Assembly (NCBI RefSeq): GCF_001854865.1
Contig: NZ_MDDW01000001.1
Location: forward strand, 197,366-204,420
DNA from: Rhizobium sp. LCM 4573
GTDB taxonomy: Bacteria > Pseudomonadota > Alphaproteobacteria > Rhizobiales > Rhizobiaceae
Reading direction: 5' to 3'
Length of the DNA: 7,055 nucleotides
Below, piece by piece: positions 1-4,803 of the stretch; positions within the stretch are counted from its first letter, which is position 1; the number at the start of each line of letters is the position of its first letter. The notes below the pieces were generated by a model. The model saw nothing but the letters and a program-made list of their open reading frames with translations, was not told where the DNA came from and searched no databases. A program made the position numbers and the translations under genes.

Positions 1-135
1 ATCCTCGCTCCGGTCGTCGATGATGGCGAGATCGAAGCCGGGGCACATCTTCAGCGTCGAGGTGATGCACCTCTCCAGCGTGGTTCCCATGTTGTAGGAA
101 AAGATCGCCAGAAGCGTGTTCTCGGGTGTAAGCAT
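1..135 (-). CDS. Family-2 glycosyltransferase, N-terminal part (lpsC-like), cut by window edge
   Basis: Only the first 45 codons are present; the gene runs off the left edge on the minus strand. The translation begins MLTPENTLLAIFSYNMG and reaches LAIIDDRSED. A hydrophobic strand followed by a SYN-type turn, then an IIDD-S acidic cluster, is the usual start of the GT-A nucleotide-sugar fold in family-2 glycosyltransferases. Such enzymes transfer sugars from nucleotide donors at the cytoplasmic side of the inner membrane. The ATG is 33 bp after the stop of the Lrp-type gene, in the same direction, so cotranscription is likely. In Sinorhizobium meliloti, as I recall it, the order lrp-lpsC-lpsD-lpsE (LPS core biosynthesis) lies beside trxB-lsrB, so an LpsC role is inferred from synteny. 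Acceptor and sugar cannot be read from this fragment. The GGCGGGA stretch upstream is only a modest ribosome site. Confidence 0.75.
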   Translation of the reverse strand, partial: MLTPENTLLAIFSYNMGTTLERCITSTLKMCPGFDLAIIDDRSED

Positions 136-147
136 AGCATCAATCCC

Positions 148-162
148 GCCAGCTCTGCTGGC
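148..162 (-). other. Small hairpin between lrp and the glycosyltransferase gene
   Basis: GCCAGC-TCT-GCTGGC is a perfect 6-bp inverted repeat with a 3-nt loop in the 33-bp gap between two same-direction genes. No T-run follows it on the minus strand, so it does not look like an efficient intrinsic terminator. It could stabilise or attenuate the lrp mRNA, or be incidental. Confidence 0.35.
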
Positions 163-168
163 CTAGGG

Positions 169-636
169 TCAAATTTCCACCAAGCCGAGTTGCTTGACCT
201 GACGGATCGTCAGCATGGTGCGAACGGTGTCGACATGCTCGTCCGCGGTCAGCACCTCGATTACGAAATCCTGGAAGATCGTCAGGTTCGCCGCCGCGCA
301 GCGCAAAAGGAAATCGCTGTCGCCATTGACCATCCAGGCTTCCCGCACGATTGGCCATTGCTGCACCTTCGCGCCGAAGCCCTTGAGATCGGCATCGGAC
401 TGCCGTTTCAGCCCCACCATGCAGAAAGCCACCAGATCATAGCCGAGCTTGGGGGCGTTCAGCAGTGCATGGTAACCTTCGATGATGCCGGCTTCTTCCA
501 GCTTTCGCACGCGGCGCAGGCAAGGCGGCGCCGATATGCCGACGCGTTCGGCGAGCTCCACATTGGTGATGCGCCCGTCGCGCTGCAATTCCCTTAGAAT
601 CTTGATGTCGATGGCGTCGAGATCAGCGCGAAGCAC
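169..636 (-). CDS. lrp: Lrp/AsnC-family transcriptional regulator
   Basis: A 155-residue protein, normal length for the Lrp/AsnC family. Residues 7-60 form the N-terminal winged helix-turn-helix: LDAIDIKILRELQRDGRIT leads to the recognition segment VGISAPPCLRRVRKLEEAG. Residues from about 65 to 145 form the RAM (effector-binding, oligomerisation) domain, including G-D-S-D-F at 105-109, the usual effector-pocket turn. The start is GTG at 636-634, preceded by an AAGGGA ribosome site about 6 nt upstream; the next in-frame Met lies inside the RAM domain. The gene is divergent from trxB and is followed after 33 bp by a glycosyltransferase gene. This matches the S. meliloti lrp3-lpsCDE operon reported to be activated by LsrB, whose homologue lies 1.2 kb away. 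The effector is unknown. Lrp-type identity is certain; the lrp3 orthology is inferred from position. Confidence 0.9.
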   Translation of the reverse strand: MLRADLDAIDIKILRELQRDGRITNVELAERVGISAPPCLRRVRKLEEAGIIEGYHALLNAPKLGYDLVAFCMVGLKRQSDADLKGFGAKVQQWPIVREAWMVNGDSDFLLRCAAANLTIFQDFVIEVLTADEHVDTVRTMLTIRQVKQLGLVEI

Positions 637-754
637 GATTTTTCCCTTCGTTTTTTTCAGGCTTTTAGCGCAAGACGGATTTTAAGCAAGAATATGTCGC
701 CTCCACCGCTGACGTTTCCATGCCAACTGTTCTGTTGTTAACGCAGGGCTGCCC

Positions 755-783
755 TTGAACAAATGCATGGATCGCACTTAAAT
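755..783 (+). promoter_or_regulatory. Candidate trxB-lsrB promoter
   Basis: TTGAAC (755-760) and TTAAAT (778-783) are separated by 17 bp, a fair match to housekeeping sigma -35/-10 elements. Transcription would start near 790, giving a leader of about 92 nt before trxB. Other AT-rich hexamers nearby (for example TTATAT at 818-823) lack a matching -35. The call is tentative. Confidence 0.3.
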
Positions 784-843
784 GCTGCGTCAAAAGCGGC
801 AGATCGCGATCGACTCCTTATATGAGCAATGTAGGGAGGAGCC

Positions 844-858
844 ATGCCTACGCTTTGA
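844..858 (+). other. Possible 4-codon upstream ORF (MPTL) before trxB
   Basis: A strong purine-rich Shine-Dalgarno (GGGAGGAG, 834-841) sits directly before ATG CCT ACG CTT TGA, giving the peptide Met-Pro-Thr-Leu. It ends 23 bp before the real trxB start, which has its own AAGGAA. The SD is better than the one for trxB. This could be a translated leader that couples or modulates trxB translation, or a chance match. Confidence 0.3.
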
Positions 859-881
859 TCCGGTCTTCGAAAGGAAATTTC

Positions 882-1856
882 ATGTCTGCCCGTCATACCG
901 AGGTTCTGATTATCGGCTCCGGCCCGGCCGGCTATACCGCCGCCATCTATGCGGCGCGCGCCATGCTGAAACCCGTTTTGATCGCCGGAATGGAACAGGG
1001 CGGCCAGTTGATGATCACCACCGACGTGGAAAACTATCCAGGCTTCGCCGACCCCATACAGGGTCCCTGGCTTATGGAACAGATGCTGAAGCAGGCAAGC
1101 CATGTCGGCGCCGAGATCGTGAACGACCTGGTGACCGAAGTCGAGCTTTCCCGCCGCCCGTTCACCGTGCGCACCGATTCCGGCACGATCTGGACGGCCG
1201 AGACGATCATCATCGCCACTGGCGCCAAGGCCAAGTGGCTCGGCATTGAAAGCGAGCAGCATTTCCAGGGATTCGGCGTGTCGGCCTGCGCCACATGCGA
1301 TGGCTTCTTCTACCGCAACAAGGATGTGATCGTCGTGGGCGGCGGCAACTCCGCCGTCGAGGAAGCGCTCTATCTCTCCAACATCGCGAAGTCGGTTACC
1401 GTCGTGCACCGCCGCGACAGCTTCCGCGCGGAGAAGATCCTTCAGGAACGTCTTTTCCAGCGGCCGAATGTCGGCGTGCTGTGGAATACGGAAGTCGCCG
1501 AGATCACCGGCAAGCCCGCCAAGCCGCCGATGCCGCCGTCCGTCGAAGGCGTTCGCCTTCGTGATACCGTGACCGGCGCGATTACCGAACGGCCAGTCGA
1601 CGGTGTCTTCGTGGCGATCGGCCATGCGCCTGCCACGGAACTCTTCAAGGGCAAGCTGAAGACCAAGCCCAACGGCTATCTCTGGACCGCGCCCGATTCG
1701 ACCGCGACGGACGTTCCCGGCGTCTTCGCCGCCGGCGATGTGACCGACGACACCTTCCGCCAGGCGGTCACCGCCGCGGGCATGGGCTGCATGGCGGCAC
1801 TGGAGGCCGAGCGCTATCTCGCCGGCATCCAGCCGGTCGCCGTTGCGGCAGAGTAA
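882..1856 (+). CDS. trxB: Thioredoxin reductase (NADPH), TrxB
   Basis: A 324-residue flavoprotein that uses NADPH to reduce thioredoxin in the cytoplasm, supplying electrons for disulfide reduction, ribonucleotide reductase and peroxide defence. The FAD-binding motif GSGPAGYTAA starts at residue 12. The redox-active CATC is at Cys136-Ala-Thr-Cys139. The NADPH-binding GGGNSA is at 153-158, and HRR (176-178) is the motif favouring NADPH over NADH. The C-terminal FAD motif GVFAAGDVTD is near 280-289. All catalytic elements are intact and the length is normal for low-molecular-weight bacterial TrxB. The start at 882 is chosen because AAGGAA lies 5 nt upstream and conservation begins at MSARHTEVLIIG. 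An in-frame ATG at 822 would add 20 unrelated residues. The gene is followed after 9 bp by the LsrB-type regulator, so the two are almost certainly one operon. Confidence 0.97.
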   Translation: MSARHTEVLIIGSGPAGYTAAIYAARAMLKPVLIAGMEQGGQLMITTDVENYPGFADPIQGPWLMEQMLKQASHVGAEIVNDLVTEVELSRRPFTVRTDSGTIWTAETIIIATGAKAKWLGIESEQHFQGFGVSACATCDGFFYRNKDVIVVGGGNSAVEEALYLSNIAKSVTVVHRRDSFRAEKILQERLFQRPNVGVLWNTEVAEITGKPAKPPMPPSVEGVRLRDTVTGAITERPVDGVFVAIGHAPATELFKGKLKTKPNGYLWTAPDSTATDVPGVFAAGDVTDDTFRQAVTAAGMGCMAALEAERYLAGIQPVAVAAE

Positions 1857-1865
1857 GGGCCTCGC

Positions 1866-2768
1866 ATGGGTGTGCCACTCGACTGGGACAAATTGCGCAT
1901 CTTCCACGCGGCGGCGGAAGCCGGGTCGTTCACCCACGCCGCCGATAAGCTGCATCTTTCGCAATCGGCCATCAGCCGGCAGGTGAGCGCGCTCGAGCAG
2001 GATGTGGGCGTCAAGCTTTTCCATCGGCACGCCCGGGGCCTCATCCTCACCGAGCAGGGAGAACTGCTTTACCGCACTGCCCATGACGTGCTGCTGAAGC
2101 TCGAAACGGTGAAGGCGCAGCTCACTGAAACGACGGAAAAACCCTCCGGCAAGCTCAGGGTCACGACCACCGTCGGCCTCGGCCAGGGCTGGCTGACCGA
2201 CAAGGTCCAGGAATTCCTGCAGCTCTATCCGGAAATGTCGATCCAGCTCATCCTCGACAACGAGGAGCTGGATGTGAACATGCGCCATGCGGACTGCGCC
2301 ATCCGGCTTCGCCAGCCGCAGCAGTCCGATCTCATCCAGCGCAAGCTCTTCACCGTGCATATGCACGTTTATGCAGCGCCCTCCTACATCAACCGTTTCG
2401 GTGAGCCGCAAACGGTTGAGGACCTGGACAATCACCGCATCCTCACCTTCGGGGAACCGGCGCCCAATTATCTTCTCGACGTCAATTGGCTCGAATATGC
2501 CGGACGCTCTTCGGATAATGCGCGCACGCCGCATTTGCAGATCAACAGCCAGACGTCGATCAAGCGCGCCTGCCTGCTCGGCATCGGCATCGCCGTATTG
2601 CCGGATTATATCGTCGGCCGCGATCCGGGACTGATCCAGCTTCCGATCAATGCGGACATTCCGTCCTTCGATACGTATTTCTGCTATCCGGATGAAATTA
2701 AGAACGCCGCGAAATTGAAGGTCTTTCGCGATTTCATCGTCGCCAAAGCGCGCAATTGGAATTTCTGA
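1866..2768 (+). CDS. lsrB: LysR-type regulator of the LsrB/VtlR group
   Basis: A 300-residue LysR-type regulator. The N-terminal winged HTH (about residues 6-65) contains AAEAGSFTHAADKLHLSQSA and ISRQVSALEQDVGVKLFHR. A linker helix follows, then the two-lobed effector domain (about 95-295). Trp and Asp residues of the start (DWDKLRIFHAAAEAG) and the position after trxB match LsrB of Sinorhizobium and VtlR of Brucella/Agrobacterium as I recall them. LsrB is reported to sense oxidants through cysteines and to control lrp-lps, glutathione and catalase genes. VtlR is reported to activate an AbcR small RNA. Cysteines here are Cys144, Cys236 and Cys273; with a two-residue offset they fit published LsrB positions I remember (146, 238, 275). 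The ATG is 9 bp after the trxB stop, and its ribosome site (AAGGG, 1855-1859) overlaps that stop, implying translational coupling. Two probable AbcR genes lie directly downstream. Confidence 0.9.
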   Translation: MGVPLDWDKLRIFHAAAEAGSFTHAADKLHLSQSAISRQVSALEQDVGVKLFHRHARGLILTEQGELLYRTAHDVLLKLETVKAQLTETTEKPSGKLRVTTTVGLGQGWLTDKVQEFLQLYPEMSIQLILDNEELDVNMRHADCAIRLRQPQQSDLIQRKLFTVHMHVYAAPSYINRFGEPQTVEDLDNHRILTFGEPAPNYLLDVNWLEYAGRSSDNARTPHLQINSQTSIKRACLLGIGIAVLPDYIVGRDPGLIQLPINADIPSFDTYFCYPDEIKNAAKLKVFRDFIVAKARNWNF

Positions 2769-2891
2769 GCCTGCTTCGGCCGAAGGCGACTCAAGGCTTC
2801 CTTAAAAAACAATAGGTTACGGGAGCATAAAAAGAAGACTATGCCTTCATGGCGGTTTTTTGGCCGAAGGCCTGCGCTTCCCGCATAGCTG
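2769..2891. other. 3' flank of lsrB with hairpins and a 10-bp repeat
   Basis: CTTCGGCCGAAG (2774-2785) is a perfect palindrome just after the lsrB stop. GCCTTC (2843-2848) pairs with GAAGGC (2866-2871) around an inner GGC/GCC, with TTTTTT in its loop rather than after its stem. The 10-mer GGCCGAAGGC occurs at both 2779-2788 and 2862-2871. No classic stem-plus-T-run terminator for lsrB is evident; these hairpins are the best candidates for its 3' end. Confidence 0.35.
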
Positions 2892-2923
2892 TTGTGCACA
2901 AAAACATATTGTTCGCTGCACAA
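2892..2923. promoter_or_regulatory. LysR-type operator candidates at the first sRNA promoter
   Basis: TTGTGCACAA (2892-2901) is a perfect 10-bp palindrome. TTGT-N7-ACAA (2909-2923) contains a T-N11-A LysR-box pattern and overlaps the -35 element of the first sRNA. Their centres are about 20 bp apart, nearly two helical turns, as expected for a LysR tetramer bound beside and upstream of a promoter. The adjacent gene encodes an LsrB/VtlR homologue reported to activate an AbcR RNA. Binding is inferred, not shown. Confidence 0.45.
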
Positions 2924-2937
2924 AAAAACACCATATC
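2909..2937 (+). promoter_or_regulatory. Promoter of AbcR-like sRNA copy 1
   Basis: TTGTTC (2909-2914) and CATATC (2932-2937) are separated by 17 bp. The predicted start is near 2943, which coincides with the base of the 5' stem of the RNA. The second sRNA has an almost identical arrangement (TTGTAC, 17 bp, CATATT), which supports both calls. Confidence 0.65.
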
Positions 2938-2942
2938 GCACA

Positions 2943-3059
2943 CAGCTGATGCACATGGTGGCTTTCCTCCCAGTTCCACCGCAGCAGCTGTTCCCCTCTG
3001 GAGGTTTTTGACCTTCACACCTATAGGGCCCTGGAGCGATCCGGCGGCCCTCTTTTTTT
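2943..3059 (+). ncRNA. abcR: AbcR-family trans-acting sRNA, copy 1
   Basis: A predicted RNA of about 117 nt. Its 5' stem pairs CAGCTGATGC (2943-2952) with GCAGCAGCTG (2981-2990), with one mismatch. An inner stem, GGTGG (2957-2961) with CCACC (2976-2980), presents a 14-nt loop containing TTTCCTCCC, complementary to Shine-Dalgarno sequences. Next is a block shared with copy 2, GCTGTTCCCCTCTGGAGG continuing to CACACCTA, with a second pyrimidine-rich motif. It ends in a terminator hairpin and seven T. Known biology: AbcR1/AbcR2 of Rhizobiales are Hfq-dependent RNAs that block translation of many ABC-transporter mRNAs through such anti-SD loops. As I recall, they are encoded in tandem next to lsrB/vtlR in Sinorhizobium and Agrobacterium. 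The LysR-box-like repeats at its promoter suggest this is the LsrB/VtlR-controlled copy. Whether it is AbcR1 or AbcR2 by published numbering cannot be settled here. Confidence 0.85.
3026..3059 (+). terminator. Rho-independent terminator of sRNA copy 1
   Basis: GGGCC (3026-3030) pairs with GGCCC (3046-3050), C-U-GGA pairs with TCC-G-G with one bulged C, and the loop is GCGA, a stable GNRA tetraloop. The stem is followed by TC and then seven T (3053-3059). Confidence 0.9.
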
Positions 3060-3113
3060 GCTTTGCAAAAATTCGCCCCGAAAACTTCCTGTTCAATATT
3101 CCATCCGCACCCC

Positions 3114-3142
3114 TTGTACACCCGCCTTCGATTACCCATATT
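3114..3142 (+). promoter_or_regulatory. Promoter of AbcR-like sRNA copy 2
   Basis: TTGTAC (3114-3119) and CATATT (3137-3142) are separated by 17 bp, with a predicted start near 3148-3149, again at the base of the 5' stem. The TTGTGCACAA and TTGT-N7-ACAA repeats of copy 1 are absent, so regulation probably differs. Confidence 0.65.
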
Positions 3143-3147
3143 GGTTG

Positions 3148-3261
3148 TAGCTGGCGCCCCTTCTTTGACGACTCCCCGTTGTCCCGCGCCGGCTGTTCCC
3201 CTCTGGAGGTTTTGACCTTCACACCTAAGGGCCCCGGAGCGATCCGAGGGCCTATTTTTTT
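3148..3261 (+). ncRNA. abcR: AbcR-family trans-acting sRNA, copy 2
   Basis: A predicted RNA of about 113 nt. AGCTGGCGC (3149-3157) pairs with GCGCCGGCT (3186-3194), giving nine pairs with one G-U. An inner stem, GACGAC (3167-3172) with GTTGTC (3178-3183), closes a TCCCC loop, with the anti-Shine-Dalgarno CTCCCC at 3172-3177. The following block matches copy 1 over about 36 nt apart from one deleted T in the T-run of GGAGGTTTTTGACC. A terminator follows. The 5' halves differ strongly in sequence yet fold alike, which is what is expected of paralogous functional RNAs with partly overlapping target sets. Tandem AbcR copies are reported to be expressed differently in Sinorhizobium and Agrobacterium. 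It lies 85 bp upstream of the ArsR gene and terminates before it. Confidence 0.85.
3229..3261 (+). terminator. Rho-independent terminator of sRNA copy 2
   Basis: GGCCC (3230-3234) pairs with GGGCC (3248-3252) and CGGA (3235-3238) with TCCG (3243-3246), with a bulged A and a GCGA tetraloop. TA and seven T (3255-3261) follow. The loop and inner stem match those of copy 1. Confidence 0.9.
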
Positions 3262-3281
3262 ATGCGTCGGCATTTCTCCGC

Positions 3282-3325
3282 AAATCGATTTCTTTAAATC
3301 GTCATTTTCCGATCTACATATCGGA
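3282..3325. promoter_or_regulatory. Nested palindromes, candidate ArsR-type operator/promoter
   Basis: AAATCGATTT (3282-3291) is a perfect palindrome that overlaps CGATTT-CTTT-AAATCG (3286-3301), a perfect 6-bp inverted repeat. Next comes TCCGAT-CTACAT-ATCGGA (3308-3325), also perfect, and a further CGATTT at 3332-3337. A possible -10, CATATC (3317-3322), the same hexamer as sRNA copy 1, lies within the last repeat. The region lies 22-65 bp before the arsR start, so autorepression is a reasonable inference. Confidence 0.5.
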
Positions 3326-3346
3326 GAAACACGATTTGAGATCACC

Positions 3347-3643
3347 ATGGACAAAACGAAAATCTTGAAAGCGCTCGCCCATCCGGCTCGGGTGGAATTT
3401 CTGGAGTGGATGCGCGAACCGGAACGCCATTTTTCCAGTCAGATCCATCCTCTCGAAATGGGCATCTGCGCCAATCAGTTCGAGAAGCGCTGCGGTCTGT
3501 CGCAATCAACCGTATCGGCCCATCTGTCCACCCTTGAGAAGGCCAACCTGCTGACGATCTACCGCGTCGGCCAATGGGCATTCTATCGCCGCAACGAGGA
3601 GACGATCGCGACCTTTCTCGAGGAGCTTCGCTCCACTCTCTGA
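3347..3643 (+). CDS. ArsR-family winged-helix transcriptional regulator
   Basis: A 98-residue protein, typical of the ArsR/SmtB group of small dimeric repressors. It opens MDKTKILKALAHPARVEFLE, the characteristic first helices. The HTH is at about residues 44-70 (FEKRCGLSQSTVSAHLSTLE), followed by the beta-wing (LLTIYRVGQWAFYRRNEE). The metal-site ELCVC/D box of arsenic or cadmium sensors is missing. The only cysteines are Cys41 and Cys49, just before the recognition helix. The downstream gene encodes an electrophile-reducing flavoenzyme 38 bp away on the same strand, so the pair is probably an operon, and thiol-based sensing of electrophiles is a fair hypothesis. The start at 3347 is chosen because the same frame is open upstream to 2849 only by chance, across both sRNA genes. 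The ribosome site is weak (GAG, 6 nt upstream). Confidence 0.85.
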   Translation: MDKTKILKALAHPARVEFLEWMREPERHFSSQIHPLEMGICANQFEKRCGLSQSTVSAHLSTLEKANLLTIYRVGQWAFYRRNEETIATFLEELRSTL

Positions 3644-3681
3644 AATTCCCCGCCCCCCCGCTCCAAGAAAAGGAAATCCGC

Positions 3682-4803
3682 ATGGCCAATCTCTTCGATC
3701 CGATCGATTTCGGCGATATCTCGCTTTCAAACCGCCTCGTCATGGCGCCGCTCACCCGCAACCGGTCCCCGAAGGCAGTCCCCAACGATCTCAACGCCAT
3801 TTATTACGAGCAGCGCGCCAGCGCCGGCCTCATCGTCACCGAAGGGACGCCCATCAGCCAGCAGGGCCAGGGATATGCCGATGTGCCCGGCCTCTATCTC
3901 CCGCAGGCGGTCGAAGGCTGGAAGAAGGTGACCAAGGCCGTTCATGAAAAGGGCGGCAAGATCGTCACCCAACTCTGGCATGTGGGCCGCGTCTCGCACG
4001 TCTCGCTGCAACCGAACGGTGCGGCACCCGTGGCGCCCTCCGCCGTTCCGGCGAACAGCAAGACCTATATCATCAATCCGGATGGCAGCGGCGCCTTTGC
4101 GGAAACTTCCGCTCCGCGCGCGCTGGAGCGCTGGGAGATCGCCGGCATCATCGAGGACTACCGCAAGGCTGCCCGCGCGGCCGTCGATGCCGGCTTCGAT
4201 GGCGTCGAACTGCACGCCGCCAACGGCTATCTGCTCGACCAGTTCCTCAAGAACGGCGCAAACCAGCGAACCGACGACTACGGCGGCTCCATCGAAAACC
4301 GCAGCCGCTTCTTGCTCGAAGTTGTCGACGCGATTGCAAAGGAAATCGGCAGCGGGCGCACGGGCATTCGCCTCTCACCCGTGACACCCGCAAACAATAT
4401 CACCGAAACCGAGCCGCAGGCCGTCTTCAACTATGTGGTCGGGCAGCTGGGTGCGCGCGGTCTCTCCTTCATTCACGTGGTAGAGGGAGCCACCGGCGGC
4501 GATCGCAATTTCTCCCAGGGCGATAAGCCCTTCGATTATCGGGAATTGAAATCCGTCTACCGCAGGGCCGGCGGCAAGGGCGGCTGGCTGGTCAACAACG
4601 GCTACGACCGCGAAAGCGCGATCGAGGCTGTCGAGAGCGGCTATGCCGATGCCGTCGCGTTCGGCAAGCTCTTCCTCGCTAATCCGGATCTGGCGCAGCG
4701 CATCAAGGACAATGCGCCCCTCAACGAGCCGGACCGCGCCACCTTCTATGGCGGTGGCGCCAAGGGCTATACGGATTATCCGGCGCTCGAGGCCGTCGCC
4801 TGA
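3682..4803 (+). CDS. nemA: Alkene/nitroester reductase, Old Yellow Enzyme family (NerA/NemA type)
   Basis: A 373-residue FMN oxidoreductase of the Old Yellow Enzyme family, resembling my recollection of glycerol trinitrate reductase NerA of Agrobacterium radiobacter and NemA of E. coli. These cytosolic TIM-barrel enzymes take hydride from NAD(P)H and reduce activated C=C bonds, nitrate esters, quinones or N-ethylmaleimide. Visible landmarks: MAPLTRNRSP with FMN-contacting Thr25; Gln97 and TQLWHVGRVSH; substrate-binding His178 and Asn181 with proton donor Tyr183 in ELHAANGYLLDQFL; Arg230 in GIRLSP; the phosphate-binding region GYADAVAFGK; and the C-terminal FYGGGAKGYTDYP signature. All are intact. 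The start at 3682 follows AAAAGGA and begins the conserved MANLFDPI; an in-frame ATG at 3574 lies inside arsR. It is probably cotranscribed with and controlled by the ArsR gene. The 3' end overlaps the convergent SDR gene by 28 bp. The natural substrate is not deducible. Confidence 0.93.
   Translation: MANLFDPIDFGDISLSNRLVMAPLTRNRSPKAVPNDLNAIYYEQRASAGLIVTEGTPISQQGQGYADVPGLYLPQAVEGWKKVTKAVHEKGGKIVTQLWHVGRVSHVSLQPNGAAPVAPSAVPANSKTYIINPDGSGAFAETSAPRALERWEIAGIIEDYRKAARAAVDAGFDGVELHAANGYLLDQFLKNGANQRTDDYGGSIENRSRFLLEVVDAIAKEIGSGRTGIRLSPVTPANNITETEPQAVFNYVVGQLGARGLSFIHVVEGATGGDRNFSQGDKPFDYRELKSVYRRAGGKGGWLVNNGYDRESAIEAVESGYADAVAFGKLFLANPDLAQRIKDNAPLNEPDRATFYGGGAKGYTDYPALEAVA

Larger units (their letters stand above)
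637..881. promoter_or_regulatory. Divergent lrp / trxB promoter region
   Basis: This 245-bp gene-free spacer must hold the promoters of both the lrp-lps unit (minus) and trxB-lsrB (plus). For lrp, ATT-N9-AAT (about 678-692) contains a T-N11-A pattern, the general LysR-regulator box. It lies about 45-55 bp upstream of the lrp start and is a plausible but unproven LsrB site. A perfect palindrome GATCGCGATC is at 802-811. A candidate trxB promoter and a mini-ORF are listed separately. No RNA gene or longer ORF is convincing here. Confidence 0.5.

Noticed and set aside
822..881. Upstream in-frame start for trxB
   Set aside because: The added residues do not belong to the family, ATG 822 lacks a ribosome site, and AAGGAA is ideally placed before ATG 882.
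738..2534. 598-codon minus-strand open frame
   Set aside because: It lies antisense to trxB and lsrB, both unmistakable proteins. Long antisense frames are common in GC-rich genes and it shows no recognisable domain.
2843..2871. Intrinsic terminator of lsrB
   Set aside because: The T-run is in the hairpin loop rather than after the stem, so it does not fit the Rho-independent pattern; it is kept only as a candidate structure.
2943..3261. The two similar segments as a CRISPR or insertion-sequence repeat
   Set aside because: There are only two copies, each with its own promoter and terminator, with no spacer periodicity, terminal inverted repeats or transposase.
2849..3346. Long in-frame N-terminal extension of the ArsR-type gene (264 codons in total)
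   Set aside because: It crosses two promoters, two sRNAs and two intrinsic terminators. The extra residues are low-complexity and Pro/Phe-rich, and the ArsR fold begins exactly at the ATG at 3347.
3574..3681. Upstream in-frame start for the Old Yellow Enzyme gene
   Set aside because: It lies inside arsR and adds 36 unrelated residues. AAAAGGA precedes the ATG at 3682, where family similarity begins.
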